From: Chryseobacterium sp. MEBOG06
Lineage (GTDB): Bacteria; Bacteroidota; Bacteroidia; Flavobacteriales; Weeksellaceae
Direction of reading: 5' to 3'
Length of the DNA stretch: 64,000 bases
Assembly: GCF_021869765.1 (NCBI RefSeq)
Contig: NZ_CP084580.1
Coordinates: 1,798,001 to 1,862,000, forward strand
This document shows positions 54,441 to 63,667 of the stretch, one piece after another (position 1 is the stretch's first letter; each line of letters opens with the position of its first letter). Under the pieces are notes generated by a model. The model made no database searches and was not told where the DNA came from. It worked only from the letters and a program-made list of their open reading frames with translations. Made by a program: the position numbers and the translations under genes.

Positions 54441-55187
54441 ATGAAAAAAAATATTTTCTTATTAGTATGTAGCTTCATGTGCTCATGGAGTCAGGCACAG
54501 ATTGCATTGGCAAAAGATGACGGAACGCCAATTGCTGACGGTGAGGTTTTTACCTATAATTCAACAGATGAGGATGTCGCAACTCTTCATTATAAAATTA
54601 AAAATACATCTGCCTCTTCTGTAAAAGTTCGTATAAAGATCATGAGTATTCAGAATGCAGCGGGAAGTGGTTTTCAATTCTGCTATCTTAGTACCTGTCT
54701 GCCCTCTGTAGCAGCTAACGCTGTATATCCGTCAAATACAAGTTTGCCAATTAATATTGCGGCTAACTCAGAAACGCCCTCTACCGGTTACAATATGTGG
54801 AATTCTAATGCCGGAAGTGGAGCTTATCCTATTGATTATGTTATAAAATATTACCTTGTAAATAATTTAAATACGGAATACGGAACTCCGGTTACCATTA
54901 CCTACAGATATGATCCAAATGCAACATTGACAGTGGATGAAGTGAAAAAGAATAAGAATTCTTTCGCAAATATTCCTGAAACGCTCATAAACAGTAGTTT
55001 GCGGATAGTGTCAGAAGAAAATGGTTCATATAGTCTATATAATACGGAAGGCCGTTTTTTATTGACCGGAAGTCTTAAAAAAGGAAATGAGGAAATAAAT
55101 GTATCAAATTTAAATGCCGGAATCTACACGATAATATTAAAAAATTCACAGGGAAAAACGATTGTCAGAAAAATCATTAAAAAATAA
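54441..55187 (+). CDS. T9SS cargo protein, unknown
   Basis: The 248-residue protein has a signal peptide (MKKNIFLLVCSFMCSWSQAQ), a beta-rich body with a Cys pair (QFCYLSTCLP), and a T9SS C-terminal domain (SLYNTEGRFLLTG ... IVRKIIKK). The function is unknown. It is downstream of the two Omp28-type genes and may be exported with them. Confidence 0.8.
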   Translation: MKKNIFLLVCSFMCSWSQAQIALAKDDGTPIADGEVFTYNSTDEDVATLHYKIKNTSASSVKVRIKIMSIQNAAGSGFQFCYLSTCLPSVAANAVYPSNTSLPINIAANSETPSTGYNMWNSNAGSGAYPIDYVIKYYLVNNLNTEYGTPVTITYRYDPNATLTVDEVKKNKNSFANIPETLINSSLRIVSEENGSYSLYNTEGRFLLTGSLKKGNEEINVSNLNAGIYTIILKNSQGKTIVRKIIKK

Positions 55188-55271
55188 TTAAAGTGAGTTC
55201 GGATAAGAGGCGGTGTTAACGTTCTTATTTTAAAGAAAACAAATTCAATCAGTTTTATGGTTTTCTCCGCC

Positions 55272-55310
55272 AACAAGCCCTAGAATCTTTTGATTCTAGG
55301 GCTTGTTTAT
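55272..55310 (+). terminator. Terminator after the T9SS cargo gene
   Basis: AACAAGCCCTAGAATC (55272-55287) pairs perfectly with GATTCTAGGGCTTGTT (55292-55307) around TTTT. Confidence 0.85.
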
Positions 55311-55387
55311 TTCTGAATGTATGATGAGGTATTTATCAATTCATTCAGGTATTCCCGCTTTTTTCAGGCTATAACTTAATATCTGAA

Positions 55388-55861
55388 TTAGCAGCATCCT
55401 GAATTCGGAGTACAGTGTGAGGATTTATCACCAGTAAATTCTGATACATTTTTCTTTAGCTTTTCAGAAGGAATTCCGCAGGCATCCTGAGCAAGACAGG
55501 CAGTAGTTTTGTTCCTCAGGACAAAATTTTTACCATTAAAATCCAAATCATATTTACCTATTGTATCATTTTGGTATTCTACTTCAATTTCTGCGTCCTC
55601 AATACCCAGTTTTTCTTCCGATAATTGAATGATATGAAGAAGTTTCCCTGGTTTCAGGCGGTGTTCATAATCGTCTGCATCCCATAGCTGAAAGTTTACC
55701 CATCTCTCCTTTCGGATGACCCCGCCACAATCTATGAAGTTTTTATAGATTTGCCCTACTTCTGTAACATGAAAATGTTCGGGTACAAAAGTTCCGTGTT
55801 CCAACTGAAATTCAACATTTTCCAGAGAGGGTAGAATTTCTTTAATTTCAGATAATTTCAT
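55388..55861 (-). CDS. DUF6428 family protein, likely arsenic-responsive
   Basis: The 157-residue protein has VPEHFHVTEVG near residues 27-37, then NFQLWDADDYEHRLKPGKL and the DUF6428 phrase KTTACLAQDACGIP near 120-133, ending in HCTPNSGCC with four Cys in the tail region. The members I know of are common in Bacteroidota ars clusters; the role is unknown. Two copies of the arsR-type operator lie just upstream (55900-55915 and 55989-56004), so it is probably repressed by ArsR. The Cys could bind As(III). No arsR is adjacent. Confidence 0.8.
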   Translation of the reverse strand: MKLSEIKEILPSLENVEFQLEHGTFVPEHFHVTEVGQIYKNFIDCGGVIRKERWVNFQLWDADDYEHRLKPGKLLHIIQLSEEKLGIEDAEIEVEYQNDTIGKYDLDFNGKNFVLRNKTTACLAQDACGIPSEKLKKNVSEFTGDKSSHCTPNSGCC

Positions 55862-55899
55862 AATAAATGTAATTTTTAAAATTAATTGATGATTTTAAC

Positions 55900-55915
55900 A
55901 TCGTTATATTGCGAT
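55900..55915. promoter_or_regulatory. ArsR-type operator, site 1 of the DUF6428 gene
   Basis: ATCGTTATATTGCGAT differs from the arsR operator at 19730-19745 by one base and is 39 bases before the DUF6428 ATG. Confidence 0.7.
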
Positions 55916-55988
55916 TAATTAGCTAACAGGAACATTAATAGCGTGATTACCTGCTCGCTTTTTATAAATCAGGTTGTTTTATTTTCAT

Positions 55989-56004
55989 ATTGCAATATTA
56001 CGAT
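55989..56004. promoter_or_regulatory. ArsR-type operator, site 2 of the DUF6428 gene
   Basis: ATTGCAATATTACGAT is the reverse-strand form of the same site with one difference. Its distance from site 1 is 89 bases. Confidence 0.65.
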
Positions 56005-56474
56005 ATTGATTTGAGCAGACCAATTTTTTTTAGTATTTTATTTCTTGAAATTTTAATTTTTTAGTATGATTCATTATTTTCACTTTAATATGGTGCTTTT
56101 ATACTATTTTTAACCCCGTTGAATATTGTCGTTATAATAATTAAATGGGCTAAACAGCTTTTGATCTTTGCGATAAAACCTGTCTGGACTTATTAAAATA
56201 AAAAGTTCCGAGAAAAAAGGAGAGTGGTCTGTGATCACTCCTTCTGTGATTGCCTGTTGAATGGAGTAGGCTAATGAAGGAAAATGTGGTGGTTAATAAT
56301 ATTTACTACACTTATTAGTAGTAATAGCCTTGGCCTTCGTTTTTTCATTCAAAATATGAATACAAATCCCTGCTAATTTCTATATTTGTGCAGTTCAGTT
56401 TCACACTCAGATCATTGCTGTATCCAGAGACTGATTTCGTAAATTGAAATAAGCAAAAGAATAAAACGTATAAG
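56005..56474. other. Intergenic region between DUF6428 and AraC-type genes
   Basis: About 470 bases; a loose hairpin (GGAGAGTGGTC with GATCACTCC) lies near 56219-56241. Nothing else is recognised. Confidence 0.4.
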
Positions 56475-57605
56475 ATGAATGTATTATTTATTATCACAAT
56501 AATCTCGCTGTTCATTTCACTATTTCTAGTCTTTTTTTTGCTGACCGCTAAGACAAAACATAAGTTGAGTAATGCTCTTTTTGCTGTTTTCCTGATTATA
56601 ATTGCGATTGATATAAGCGAACCTTTATTTAACAAAGTCGTTTATTTTCCTTCTAATCTGGGAATGTTTAGAAGTACATTTGCTTTCTTGCAGATTCCTG
56701 TTTTTTATCTGTATGTGTTATCTGTATGTTATTCCGATTTTAAACTTAAACCTCAGTATCTATTTCATCTGATCCCGTTTTTGATTGCAAATATTGTTTT
56801 ATTACCCAATTTTTATTTAGTGGATGCTGCTTCCAAAATTGATTTTATTGAAACCCGGCAAAACAGGATAGAGCTAAAATTCAATCATATTGTAATACAT
56901 CTGCAAATCATAATCTATATGATTGCCATTTTTTTGCTGCTGAGAAAATCCAAGAAACTTTATCTTGAAAACTATGCAGGGACTCATATCAGTTCCTATC
57001 ACTGGCTGTTTCAGTTTACAGTTGTATTGTGTGTTCTGTATTTGATAGCCCTTTTAAAAAACATATTTAAATTTTCAGATTACCCTTCTGTTTCAGAAGG
57101 GATAAAATTAGGACTTGTATTATTTCAGGTGCTGATGGTATGCTGGTATCTGTTCAAAGCTTTAAATAATCCGGATTTATTCAGAAATATAGATTCAAAC
57201 TTAAAACTTGTTGTCGATATTGTTTCCGAAGAAAAAAACAATGAGCAGCCGGTACTCACTGAAGAGAAGTATAATGAAGATATATTGAAATTAAAAAAAT
57301 ATATGGCTGAAGAAAAACCTTTTCTTGATCCTTCTCTGACTATTCAGGATGTTTCGAATTCGATTGAAATCCCCACCCGGGAATTATCGGTTTTAATCAA
57401 TCATCAGTTGGGACAGCATTTTTATGATTTCATTAATAGCTACCGTATTCATTATGCCATGAATATTTTAAAAGATGAGACAAAAACTAAGGTAACTATC
57501 CTGGAAATCCTATATGAAGTTGGGTTTAATTCAAAATCTTCCTTTCATACCGCTTTTAAAAAACATACAGGAAATACACCAACTGCTTTTCGTAAAGGTT
57601 TGTAA
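56475..57605 (+). CDS. Membrane-associated AraC-family regulator
   Basis: The 376-residue protein has about six to seven N-terminal membrane helices (residues 5-230) and a C-terminal AraC helix-turn-helix: PSLTIQDVSNSIEIPTREL and ITILEILYEVGFN-like VTILEILYEVGFNSKSSFH, then KHTGNTPTAFR. This membrane-anchored layout is common in Bacteroidota. It is probably a sensor of a membrane or periplasmic signal. The bidirectional hairpin at 57749-57790 follows. Confidence 0.85.
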   Translation: MNVLFIITIISLFISLFLVFFLLTAKTKHKLSNALFAVFLIIIAIDISEPLFNKVVYFPSNLGMFRSTFAFLQIPVFYLYVLSVCYSDFKLKPQYLFHLIPFLIANIVLLPNFYLVDAASKIDFIETRQNRIELKFNHIVIHLQIIIYMIAIFLLLRKSKKLYLENYAGTHISSYHWLFQFTVVLCVLYLIALLKNIFKFSDYPSVSEGIKLGLVLFQVLMVCWYLFKALNNPDLFRNIDSNLKLVVDIVSEEKNNEQPVLTEEKYNEDILKLKKYMAEEKPFLDPSLTIQDVSNSIEIPTRELSVLINHQLGQHFYDFINSYRIHYAMNILKDETKTKVTILEILYEVGFNSKSSFHTAFKKHTGNTPTAFRKGL

Positions 57606-57748
57606 AATTATTTTCCCCTTTTTAGAAAAAATAAGGATACCTATCTGTACTCTTTCGCAGAGGATAGGCGGTATAAAATCAATGAATTCCAGGGAGAAAA
57701 TCAATGAAAAAAATGGAAATACCAATTACCTGTAAGTAGTTTTTTTAA

Positions 57749-57790
57749 TAAAAATATAATCCTTCGGATAACCGGAGGATTATATTTTTA
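57749..57790. terminator. Bidirectional terminator
   Basis: TAAAAATATAATCCT (57749-57763) pairs with AGGATTATATTTTTA (57776-57790), with an inner TCGG/CCGG extension and ATAA loop. It lies between the convergent AraC-type and MoxR genes. Confidence 0.85.
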
Positions 57791-57822
57791 TTGAGAATCA
57801 AATCAGATTTTGAGAGTATGAT

Positions 57823-59277
57823 TTAGTTACGCAAAAACTGGCCAATCCCTGGAGAATCAAAAGTGAAAGTATTCTGATGTTCAGATTTATCAATTTTGTT
57901 GCTGATGGTTAATGCCCATAAAACTAATTCTTTACAGAAATTTTGGTCTTCTTTGCTCAGTTCAGAAACATTTTCTTCAATTACTGTTGTAAGCGGAGCA
58001 ATCTTATTGAGTTTAGCATAGAATTCTTCATCAGTATCATTATAGTTAAGCTCAAGGTGGTTTTTGTTGAACCATCTTACCAGATCAGTATATGGAGTTT
58101 TTATTCCTTCTTTTTCCAGTTTGGATATACGTGGAAACAGGGTTTCAAATTGAGTCATTACCGCTTTGTCGATCAGTATTTTCGCTACATAATCTGCTCC
58201 TTCCTGCTCACCTTCATATACAAGTTCAATTTTTCCTGTAATAGAAGGGATAATCGATATGAAATCCAGTAAACGGACGCTGGTACTTTTCACCCCTGAT
58301 TCTATAAGACGTAATTTTGCCGCAGCTATTAAATTCTCCATCGCACTTATCGTCAGACGCGCACTCACACCGCTTTTTGCATCTACATATTCGCTGATAC
58401 GTGCTGCAAAAGAAACCTCTTCCAAAAGGTCTTTCGCCAGATCAGGAATTTGTATCTGTTCTTTATCTTCAGGAGAAATAAGTGCTTCCTGTTCTGTGAT
58501 TTTTCTCGCAAGAGCAATCGTTTTTGGATAATGGGTGAAAATCTGTGACCCGATTCTGTCTTTCAAAGGAGTTACAATACTTCCTCTGTTGGTATAATCT
58601 TCCGGATTAGCTGTAAAGACAAACTGAATATCCAAAGGCATTCTCAATTGAAAACCACGGATCTGGACATCTCCTTCCTGCAGAATATTAAATAAAGAAA
58701 CCTGAATTCTTGCCTGTAAATCAGGAAGTTCATTCAATACAAATATAGAACGGTTGGCACGGGGGATCATTCCGTAATGCAAAACACGCTCATCAGAATA
58801 AGGAAGCTTTAGGGTGGCAGCTTTGATAGGATCTATATCTCCAATCAGATCGGCAACATTCACATCAGGAGTAGCCAGTTTTTCAAAGAAACGGCTGGAG
58901 CGGTGTACCCATGAAACAGGGGTTTCGTCACCCAGTTCCTGAAGGAGATCTTTGGCAAATTTTGAAATAGGGTGGAAGGGGCTGTCATTAATTTCGGATC
59001 CTTTTACAATAGGCATATATTCATCCAGCAGATCTACCATACTTCTTGCAATTCTGGTTTTCGCCTGTCCGCGTAAGCCCAGAAGGTTGATATGATGTCC
59101 CGCTAGCATTGCTTTTTTCAATTGAGGAATTACAGTGTCTTCATAACCCCAAAGTCCTTCAAATACAGGTTCTTTAGCTTTAATTTTTGAAATTAAATTA
59201 GCCTGGATCTCTTCATTGATCGTTTTATGGGTATAACCGGAGTCTTTTAATTCTTTGAATGTAATATCGTTTTTCAT
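57823..59277 (-). CDS. MoxR-like AAA+ ATPase
   Basis: The 484-residue protein has the Walker A-like LLGLRGQAKTRIARS near residues 62-76, SIFVLNELPDL as Walker B region, and a later sensor part (FVFTANPEDYTNRG). It resembles MoxR/RavA and magnesium-chelatase ChlI-type ATPases, which act with VWA proteins. The VWA gene ends 6 bases upstream of the ATG, so the VWA gene is first in the operon. The target is unknown, often maturation or metal insertion in other proteins. Confidence 0.88.
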   Translation of the reverse strand: MKNDITFKELKDSGYTHKTINEEIQANLISKIKAKEPVFEGLWGYEDTVIPQLKKAMLAGHHINLLGLRGQAKTRIARSMVDLLDEYMPIVKGSEINDSPFHPISKFAKDLLQELGDETPVSWVHRSSRFFEKLATPDVNVADLIGDIDPIKAATLKLPYSDERVLHYGMIPRANRSIFVLNELPDLQARIQVSLFNILQEGDVQIRGFQLRMPLDIQFVFTANPEDYTNRGSIVTPLKDRIGSQIFTHYPKTIALARKITEQEALISPEDKEQIQIPDLAKDLLEEVSFAARISEYVDAKSGVSARLTISAMENLIAAAKLRLIESGVKSTSVRLLDFISIIPSITGKIELVYEGEQEGADYVAKILIDKAVMTQFETLFPRISKLEKEGIKTPYTDLVRWFNKNHLELNYNDTDEEFYAKLNKIAPLTTVIEENVSELSKEDQNFCKELVLWALTISNKIDKSEHQNTFTFDSPGIGQFLRN

Positions 59278-59283
59278 TTTCTT

Positions 59284-60423
59284 TTATATTCTCTTTATTC
59301 TGTTTTTCTCGTAATCTTCAAAAATCATTTGTCCCAGCCCTGATAGGCCTGTCAGAAATGCTTTCCCTTTATTTTGAGCAGTAAATGCTTCTACAAACTG
59401 TCGCAGATAAGGGTCTTGAGCAATCATAAAGGTGGTAATAGGGATTTTTAGCTTCCTGGCCTGTGCCGCTCTGTTAAGGCATTGGTTAACAATGATATCA
59501 TCCAGCCCATAGCTGTTCATGTAAAACTCTCCGGTAGGAAGCTGAATACAGCTTGGTTTTCCATCGGTAATCATGAAAATCTGCTTGTTGGTATTTCTTT
59601 TTCTGCGAAGAATATCCATAGCCAGTTCCAGACCCGCCACGGTATTGGTATGATAAGGGCCTACTTTTAAGTAGGGAAGGTCTTTGATTTTGATGGGCCA
59701 GGCTTCGTTTCCAAATACAATAATATCTATGGAATCTTTGGGATATTTTCGCTTGATTAATTCAACCAGGGCCATGGCTACCTTTTTAGCGGGTGTGATT
59801 CGGTCTTCACCATATAAAATCATGGAGTGGCTGATGTCTATCATCAGGACTGTGCTCATCTGTGCTTTGTGTTTGGTTTCTTCTATGATAAGGTCGTCTT
59901 CTGTGAGATGCAGATCAGAAATCCCATTATTGACCTGTGCGTTTTTTAAACTTTCCGTTATATTCACGGCAGACAGGTCATCTCCATATTGATAAGAGCG
60001 GTTTTCACCATCCCTTTCATCACCAATTCCTGTTTTTGTAGTGCGGTGGTTTCCGGCGCCATTTTTTTTCAGCTGCCCGAAAATCTGGTCTAAAGCGTAT
60101 TCACGCAAGGCTGATTCCAGTTTGGGTGTCAAAATATTTTTGCCCTTTCCCAGTCCTGAATTTCCATCCTCCGGTTCCTCTTCCTTGATATATCCTCGTT
60201 TTTTTAAATCTTCCTCAAAATCCTGAATGGTATATTCATCACTGAAGATATCATACTCTTTGTCGAGCATATCAAGCCATTCGAAGGCTTCTTCAATATC
60301 ACCGGACGTATGGGTAAGCAGATCTTTGAAAATATCAAAGACCCTGTCAAAATTCGATAATTCTTCCGGTACATGTTTACTGAATGTAAAACCTCTCTGA
60401 GAATTAAAATCTTTATTGGTCAT
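59284..60423 (-). CDS. VWA-domain protein, partner of MoxR
   Basis: The 379-residue protein has an N-terminal helical part (residues 1-170) and a C-terminal von Willebrand A domain with the MIDAS motif MIDISHSMILYG near 197-208 and later TNTVAGLE and FMITDGKPS. It has no membrane segment or signal. Together with the MoxR-type gene it forms a two-gene unit. It probably presents a client to the ATPase. Confidence 0.87.
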   Translation of the reverse strand: MTNKDFNSQRGFTFSKHVPEELSNFDRVFDIFKDLLTHTSGDIEEAFEWLDMLDKEYDIFSDEYTIQDFEEDLKKRGYIKEEEPEDGNSGLGKGKNILTPKLESALREYALDQIFGQLKKNGAGNHRTTKTGIGDERDGENRSYQYGDDLSAVNITESLKNAQVNNGISDLHLTEDDLIIEETKHKAQMSTVLMIDISHSMILYGEDRITPAKKVAMALVELIKRKYPKDSIDIIVFGNEAWPIKIKDLPYLKVGPYHTNTVAGLELAMDILRRKRNTNKQIFMITDGKPSCIQLPTGEFYMNSYGLDDIIVNQCLNRAAQARKLKIPITTFMIAQDPYLRQFVEAFTAQNKGKAFLTGLSGLGQMIFEDYEKNRIKRI

Positions 60424-61216
60424 AAGATGATGAAGCTGTTTTGCTGTTAAATGTGTTAGAATGATGTCCTGAACTAAAGTTTATAAGTGTTTTTAGCCGG
60501 ATCCTGTTTTCTGTAAAGGCTTAATGTCTCCTTACTATTTTAAAGAGACAAGTTAGCAAAATATCACTTCAGGATTTCCGATGAGAAATAGAAAATACTT
60601 ATAACTGCGATATGAAAATAGAATATAGTATCAATGCTTAGATTTTATAGTTGTTAGATGCTTTTCCTGCTTTTCTTTTCCGGTTTCTGCGACGTGAGCG
60701 GTTATTGTTTGTTTATCAGAGGTTATTTATTTTTTTTAACAATATATTTCATTTATCATTTATCATTTATCAATTATCAATTATCAATTATGAATTTTTT
60801 ATTTCAAGCTCCGGCAATGCCGATAGTGGTGGCTGCCCACCAAAAAGTCTGAGAATTACTAAGAAAAGATGGAGTGTGGGAAGTAGCCAGGAATAAGGAG
60901 ACTATGCTCGTCATGATGAATCTGAAGATCATCTGAAATATTTTTTGCAATCCCGGTTTTTGCAGCTAATCAGTGAAATTTCCTCACACTTGATGGAATT
61001 TTAAAGTTGTAAAAGCATTTTGGTACAGAGTAGCATTGGATTTCATTGATTTTGCCTGATATTTAGTATTATAAAGAAGCCGAAAATTACTTTAACTTTG
61101 TAAATTGTAAGGGATATACTTATTGCTAAGTTTTTGATAATAATAGTATATCATAAAAAAACTAATAACAGATAAAACCAAGTTAATCAGGAAATTAATT
61201 TAGCTGACAAATAGAT
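60424..61216. other. Divergent gene-poor region
   Basis: About 790 bases between the VWA gene and the kinase gene. The heptamer tract at 60750-60791 lies inside it. Short ORFs there are mostly repeat-encoded and not convincing. Promoters for both flanking genes must be here but are not clear. Confidence 0.5.
60750..60791 (+). repeat. Tandem heptamer tract
   Basis: Three copies of CATTTAT are followed by three copies of CAATTAT, 42 bases in all, directly in tandem. Tracts of this kind are prone to slippage. Confidence 0.7.
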
Positions 61217-62944
61217 ATGAAAAATAAATTCTTAAATTTTAAATTGAGGAAAGTTGTTCATTACTCATTGATCATATGTATTTTATTGATACAGGTTATT
61301 ATTGCCATCTTTTTCTACAACGAATTTGTAAATGGGAAGAAGCTGGAGTTTATCAAAAATCAGCTGGAAGACAGCCGGGCGTTAGGGAAATTAACGGATA
61401 ACTCGAGAAAAGATTTCATGGATGCCCAGAATCACTTCCAGAAATATATGGTGACTCAGGATGATAAGGATCTGCAATCTTATTTTCAGTCACTGAAAAA
61501 TCTTAAGATTAATTTTGATAAGATTAATGACTATGAAAATACCAGTCCTAGGCTGAAAAAAAACCTGGCCCAGCACATAAAAGATACGCTTCAGACTGCC
61601 AAGCTGAAAACACTAATTGATTCAGTGTATCAATCTTCTCTGAACCCTCCTGCAAAAATTCAGGACAAAAAGTTTGAGCCGGAGAAGTATAAAAATGATT
61701 TTGAGGATTTCAACGTACAAACGCATACCTATGCTGACACCATTAAGAAAAAGGGCTTTTTCGGGCGTTTAAAAGATGCAGTTACCGGAAAAGTGAATGT
61801 TCAGAAGGAAAGCACGGTGATCACTTTAACGAATAATAAAACGATAGATCTTTCTCAGGTAAAGTCGAAAATGGACAATACCATAAAGTCTATGGACAAG
61901 CATTACGCGGCTGAAGTAAAGAAAGTTCAGTTGTATGCTGTTCAGAATCAAAGGGATAATATGCAGTTTTACAGTAATTTCAGTAAGTTGTTGATATACA
62001 GTAACGGACTGATAGAAGTATATGAAAGTGCTATTAAGGATTTTAAATCAGAACTGGAGAAAGAGTACAACCAGCAAAGTTCAGATAATAATAAGATCAG
62101 AACTTATCTGGTACTTGGATTAATGGTTTTGATGTTCATCGTATCTATTCTGATTATGTACTTTACAAGAGTGGCTTTCATCTATGAACGCAAGCTGAAC
62201 GCTGCCAATGAAGAAATTAAAAAGAACCTCAATTTCAAAAACAGGATATTGGGAATGCTGAGCCATGATCTGAGATCCCCGCTCAAAATCATTAATATAT
62301 TTATTGATAAGATCTACAGATCTACCGAAGATGAAACGATAAAGGATTATCTTAAATCGATAAAATTTACCAACAGCACCTTACTGCTGCAGTCTAACCA
62401 GATTCTGGAATATACAAAAAATCAGGATGCAGAAAAAAGACTGATACAAAGTGTTTTTAATCTTAAAGATGAGATTGGTTCTATCGTGAAAGTGATCACT
62501 CCTTATCTCGAAACCCGGAATAATAAGTTTGTTATTACCGACAGAATTCCCGAAAATGTAGTCGTATTTTCTGATAATATAAGGATCAACCAGATATTTA
62601 TGAACATTCTCGGGAATGCCAACAAGTTTACAGAAAATGGGCAGATTGATCTTACAATGCTCACCGAGCCTGTTGATAAAAACAATATTTCACTCATTAC
62701 GACAATAGCAGATACCGGAGTAGGAATTTCAGAATCAGATCTTGGTAAAATCTTTGACCCGTACTATCAGGGAATGGTTTCTGATGAGGTGGATAACCTG
62801 GGAGCAGGTCTGGGTCTTAATCTGGTAAAAGAAATTGTTGACCTTTTCGATGGTGAGATTTCAATTTCCAGCAAGCTGCATAAAGGAACCAAAATAATAT
62901 TCAGGATCAATTTAAATATTAATAAGAATGGAAGTACCAACTGA
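61217..62944 (+). CDS. Sensor histidine kinase
   Basis: The 575-residue protein has two membrane helices (about 15-33 and 292-314), a periplasmic sensor of about 260 residues rich in charged helices, then a HisKA-like domain with His350 in LSHDLRSPL and an ATPase domain with NANKFTENG (N box), DTGVGIS and GAGLGLN (G boxes). It phosphorylates the following response regulator. The 3' end overlaps that gene by 17 bases. The signal is unknown. Confidence 0.92.
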   Translation: MKNKFLNFKLRKVVHYSLIICILLIQVIIAIFFYNEFVNGKKLEFIKNQLEDSRALGKLTDNSRKDFMDAQNHFQKYMVTQDDKDLQSYFQSLKNLKINFDKINDYENTSPRLKKNLAQHIKDTLQTAKLKTLIDSVYQSSLNPPAKIQDKKFEPEKYKNDFEDFNVQTHTYADTIKKKGFFGRLKDAVTGKVNVQKESTVITLTNNKTIDLSQVKSKMDNTIKSMDKHYAAEVKKVQLYAVQNQRDNMQFYSNFSKLLIYSNGLIEVYESAIKDFKSELEKEYNQQSSDNNKIRTYLVLGLMVLMFIVSILIMYFTRVAFIYERKLNAANEEIKKNLNFKNRILGMLSHDLRSPLKIINIFIDKIYRSTEDETIKDYLKSIKFTNSTLLLQSNQILEYTKNQDAEKRLIQSVFNLKDEIGSIVKVITPYLETRNNKFVITDRIPENVVVFSDNIRINQIFMNILGNANKFTENGQIDLTMLTEPVDKNNISLITTIADTGVGISESDLGKIFDPYYQGMVSDEVDNLGAGLGLNLVKEIVDLFDGEISISSKLHKGTKIIFRINLNINKNGSTN

Positions 62945-63581
62945 AAATAAAGAAATCATATTTCTTTTAGCAGATGATCATAGTATTGTAAGACAGGGAA
63001 TGGAGATCGTCATCAATGATATTGTTCCGAAAGCTACAATTTATCACACATCCTCTTTGCAACAGGTCATAGAACTCGTGGAATCTAAAGGAATAGAGAT
63101 GGCGATTATTGACGCCCATTTTCCGGAGGGAAACAGTCTGCACATTCTTCCGCAAATGAAAGCTCTGAACCCGGATATTAAGATTTTAATTTTTACGGGA
63201 CTTGAAGAAGAGCTGCATGCCCTTAAATTTATCAAAGCAGGGGCCAACGGGTATCTGAGCAAATTAAGTGAAGAAGATGAAATAAGAGAAGCCCTTAGTA
63301 CTTTTATACAGAAAGGTGAATTTTTTTCTGATATTTCCCGAAATTTACTGGTACAGTTTATTTACAATCCAAACCTGATGAATCCTCTGACCAGTTTAAC
63401 TAAAAGAGAAATGGAAATTGCCGCAATGTATGCAGAAGGATATGGGAATCTGGAAATTGCGAATACGTTAGACATAAAGCAAAATACTGTCAGTACGATC
63501 AAAAAAAATATCTTTGAGAAATTAAAAATAGAAAACATTGTTGAGCTGATTGATCTTGTCAAAATCCACCATAAAATTTAA
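62928..63581 (+). CDS. LuxR/NarL-type response regulator
   Basis: The 217-residue protein has a receiver domain with LADDHSIVRQG, phosphoacceptor Asp62 in IIDAHFPEG, and Lys in GANGYLSKL. The C-terminal LuxR-type helix-turn-helix reads LTKREMEIAAMYAEG, then NTVSTIKKNIFEKL. It is coupled to the upstream kinase by a 17-base overlap. It probably controls genes outside the window. Confidence 0.92.
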   Translation: MEVPTENKEIIFLLADDHSIVRQGMEIVINDIVPKATIYHTSSLQQVIELVESKGIEMAIIDAHFPEGNSLHILPQMKALNPDIKILIFTGLEEELHALKFIKAGANGYLSKLSEEDEIREALSTFIQKGEFFSDISRNLLVQFIYNPNLMNPLTSLTKREMEIAAMYAEGYGNLEIANTLDIKQNTVSTIKKNIFEKLKIENIVELIDLVKIHHKI

Positions 63582-63621
63582 GGTATCTAAAGTACTTTAT
63601 ACACTTTCTTAGTGCAAAAAA

Positions 63622-63667
63622 ATAGCTTTATCGATAAATATCTATAAAGCTATCGATAGCTATCGAT
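63622..63667 (+). terminator. Palindrome-rich hairpin after the response regulator
   Basis: ATAGCTTTAT (63622-63631) pairs with ATAAAGCTAT (63644-63653), and the overlapping 16-base perfect palindrome ATCGATAGCTATCGAT occupies 63652-63667. There is no T-run directly after it. It may terminate the kinase/regulator unit or be a protein-binding site. Confidence 0.5.

Noticed and set aside
60750..60791. CRISPR array
   Set aside because: The units are contiguous heptamers without spacers; no cas genes nearby.
60651..60896. Two overlapping short ORFs before the kinase gene
   Set aside because: Most codons come from the heptamer tract and its flanks; the peptides are repeat-encoded.
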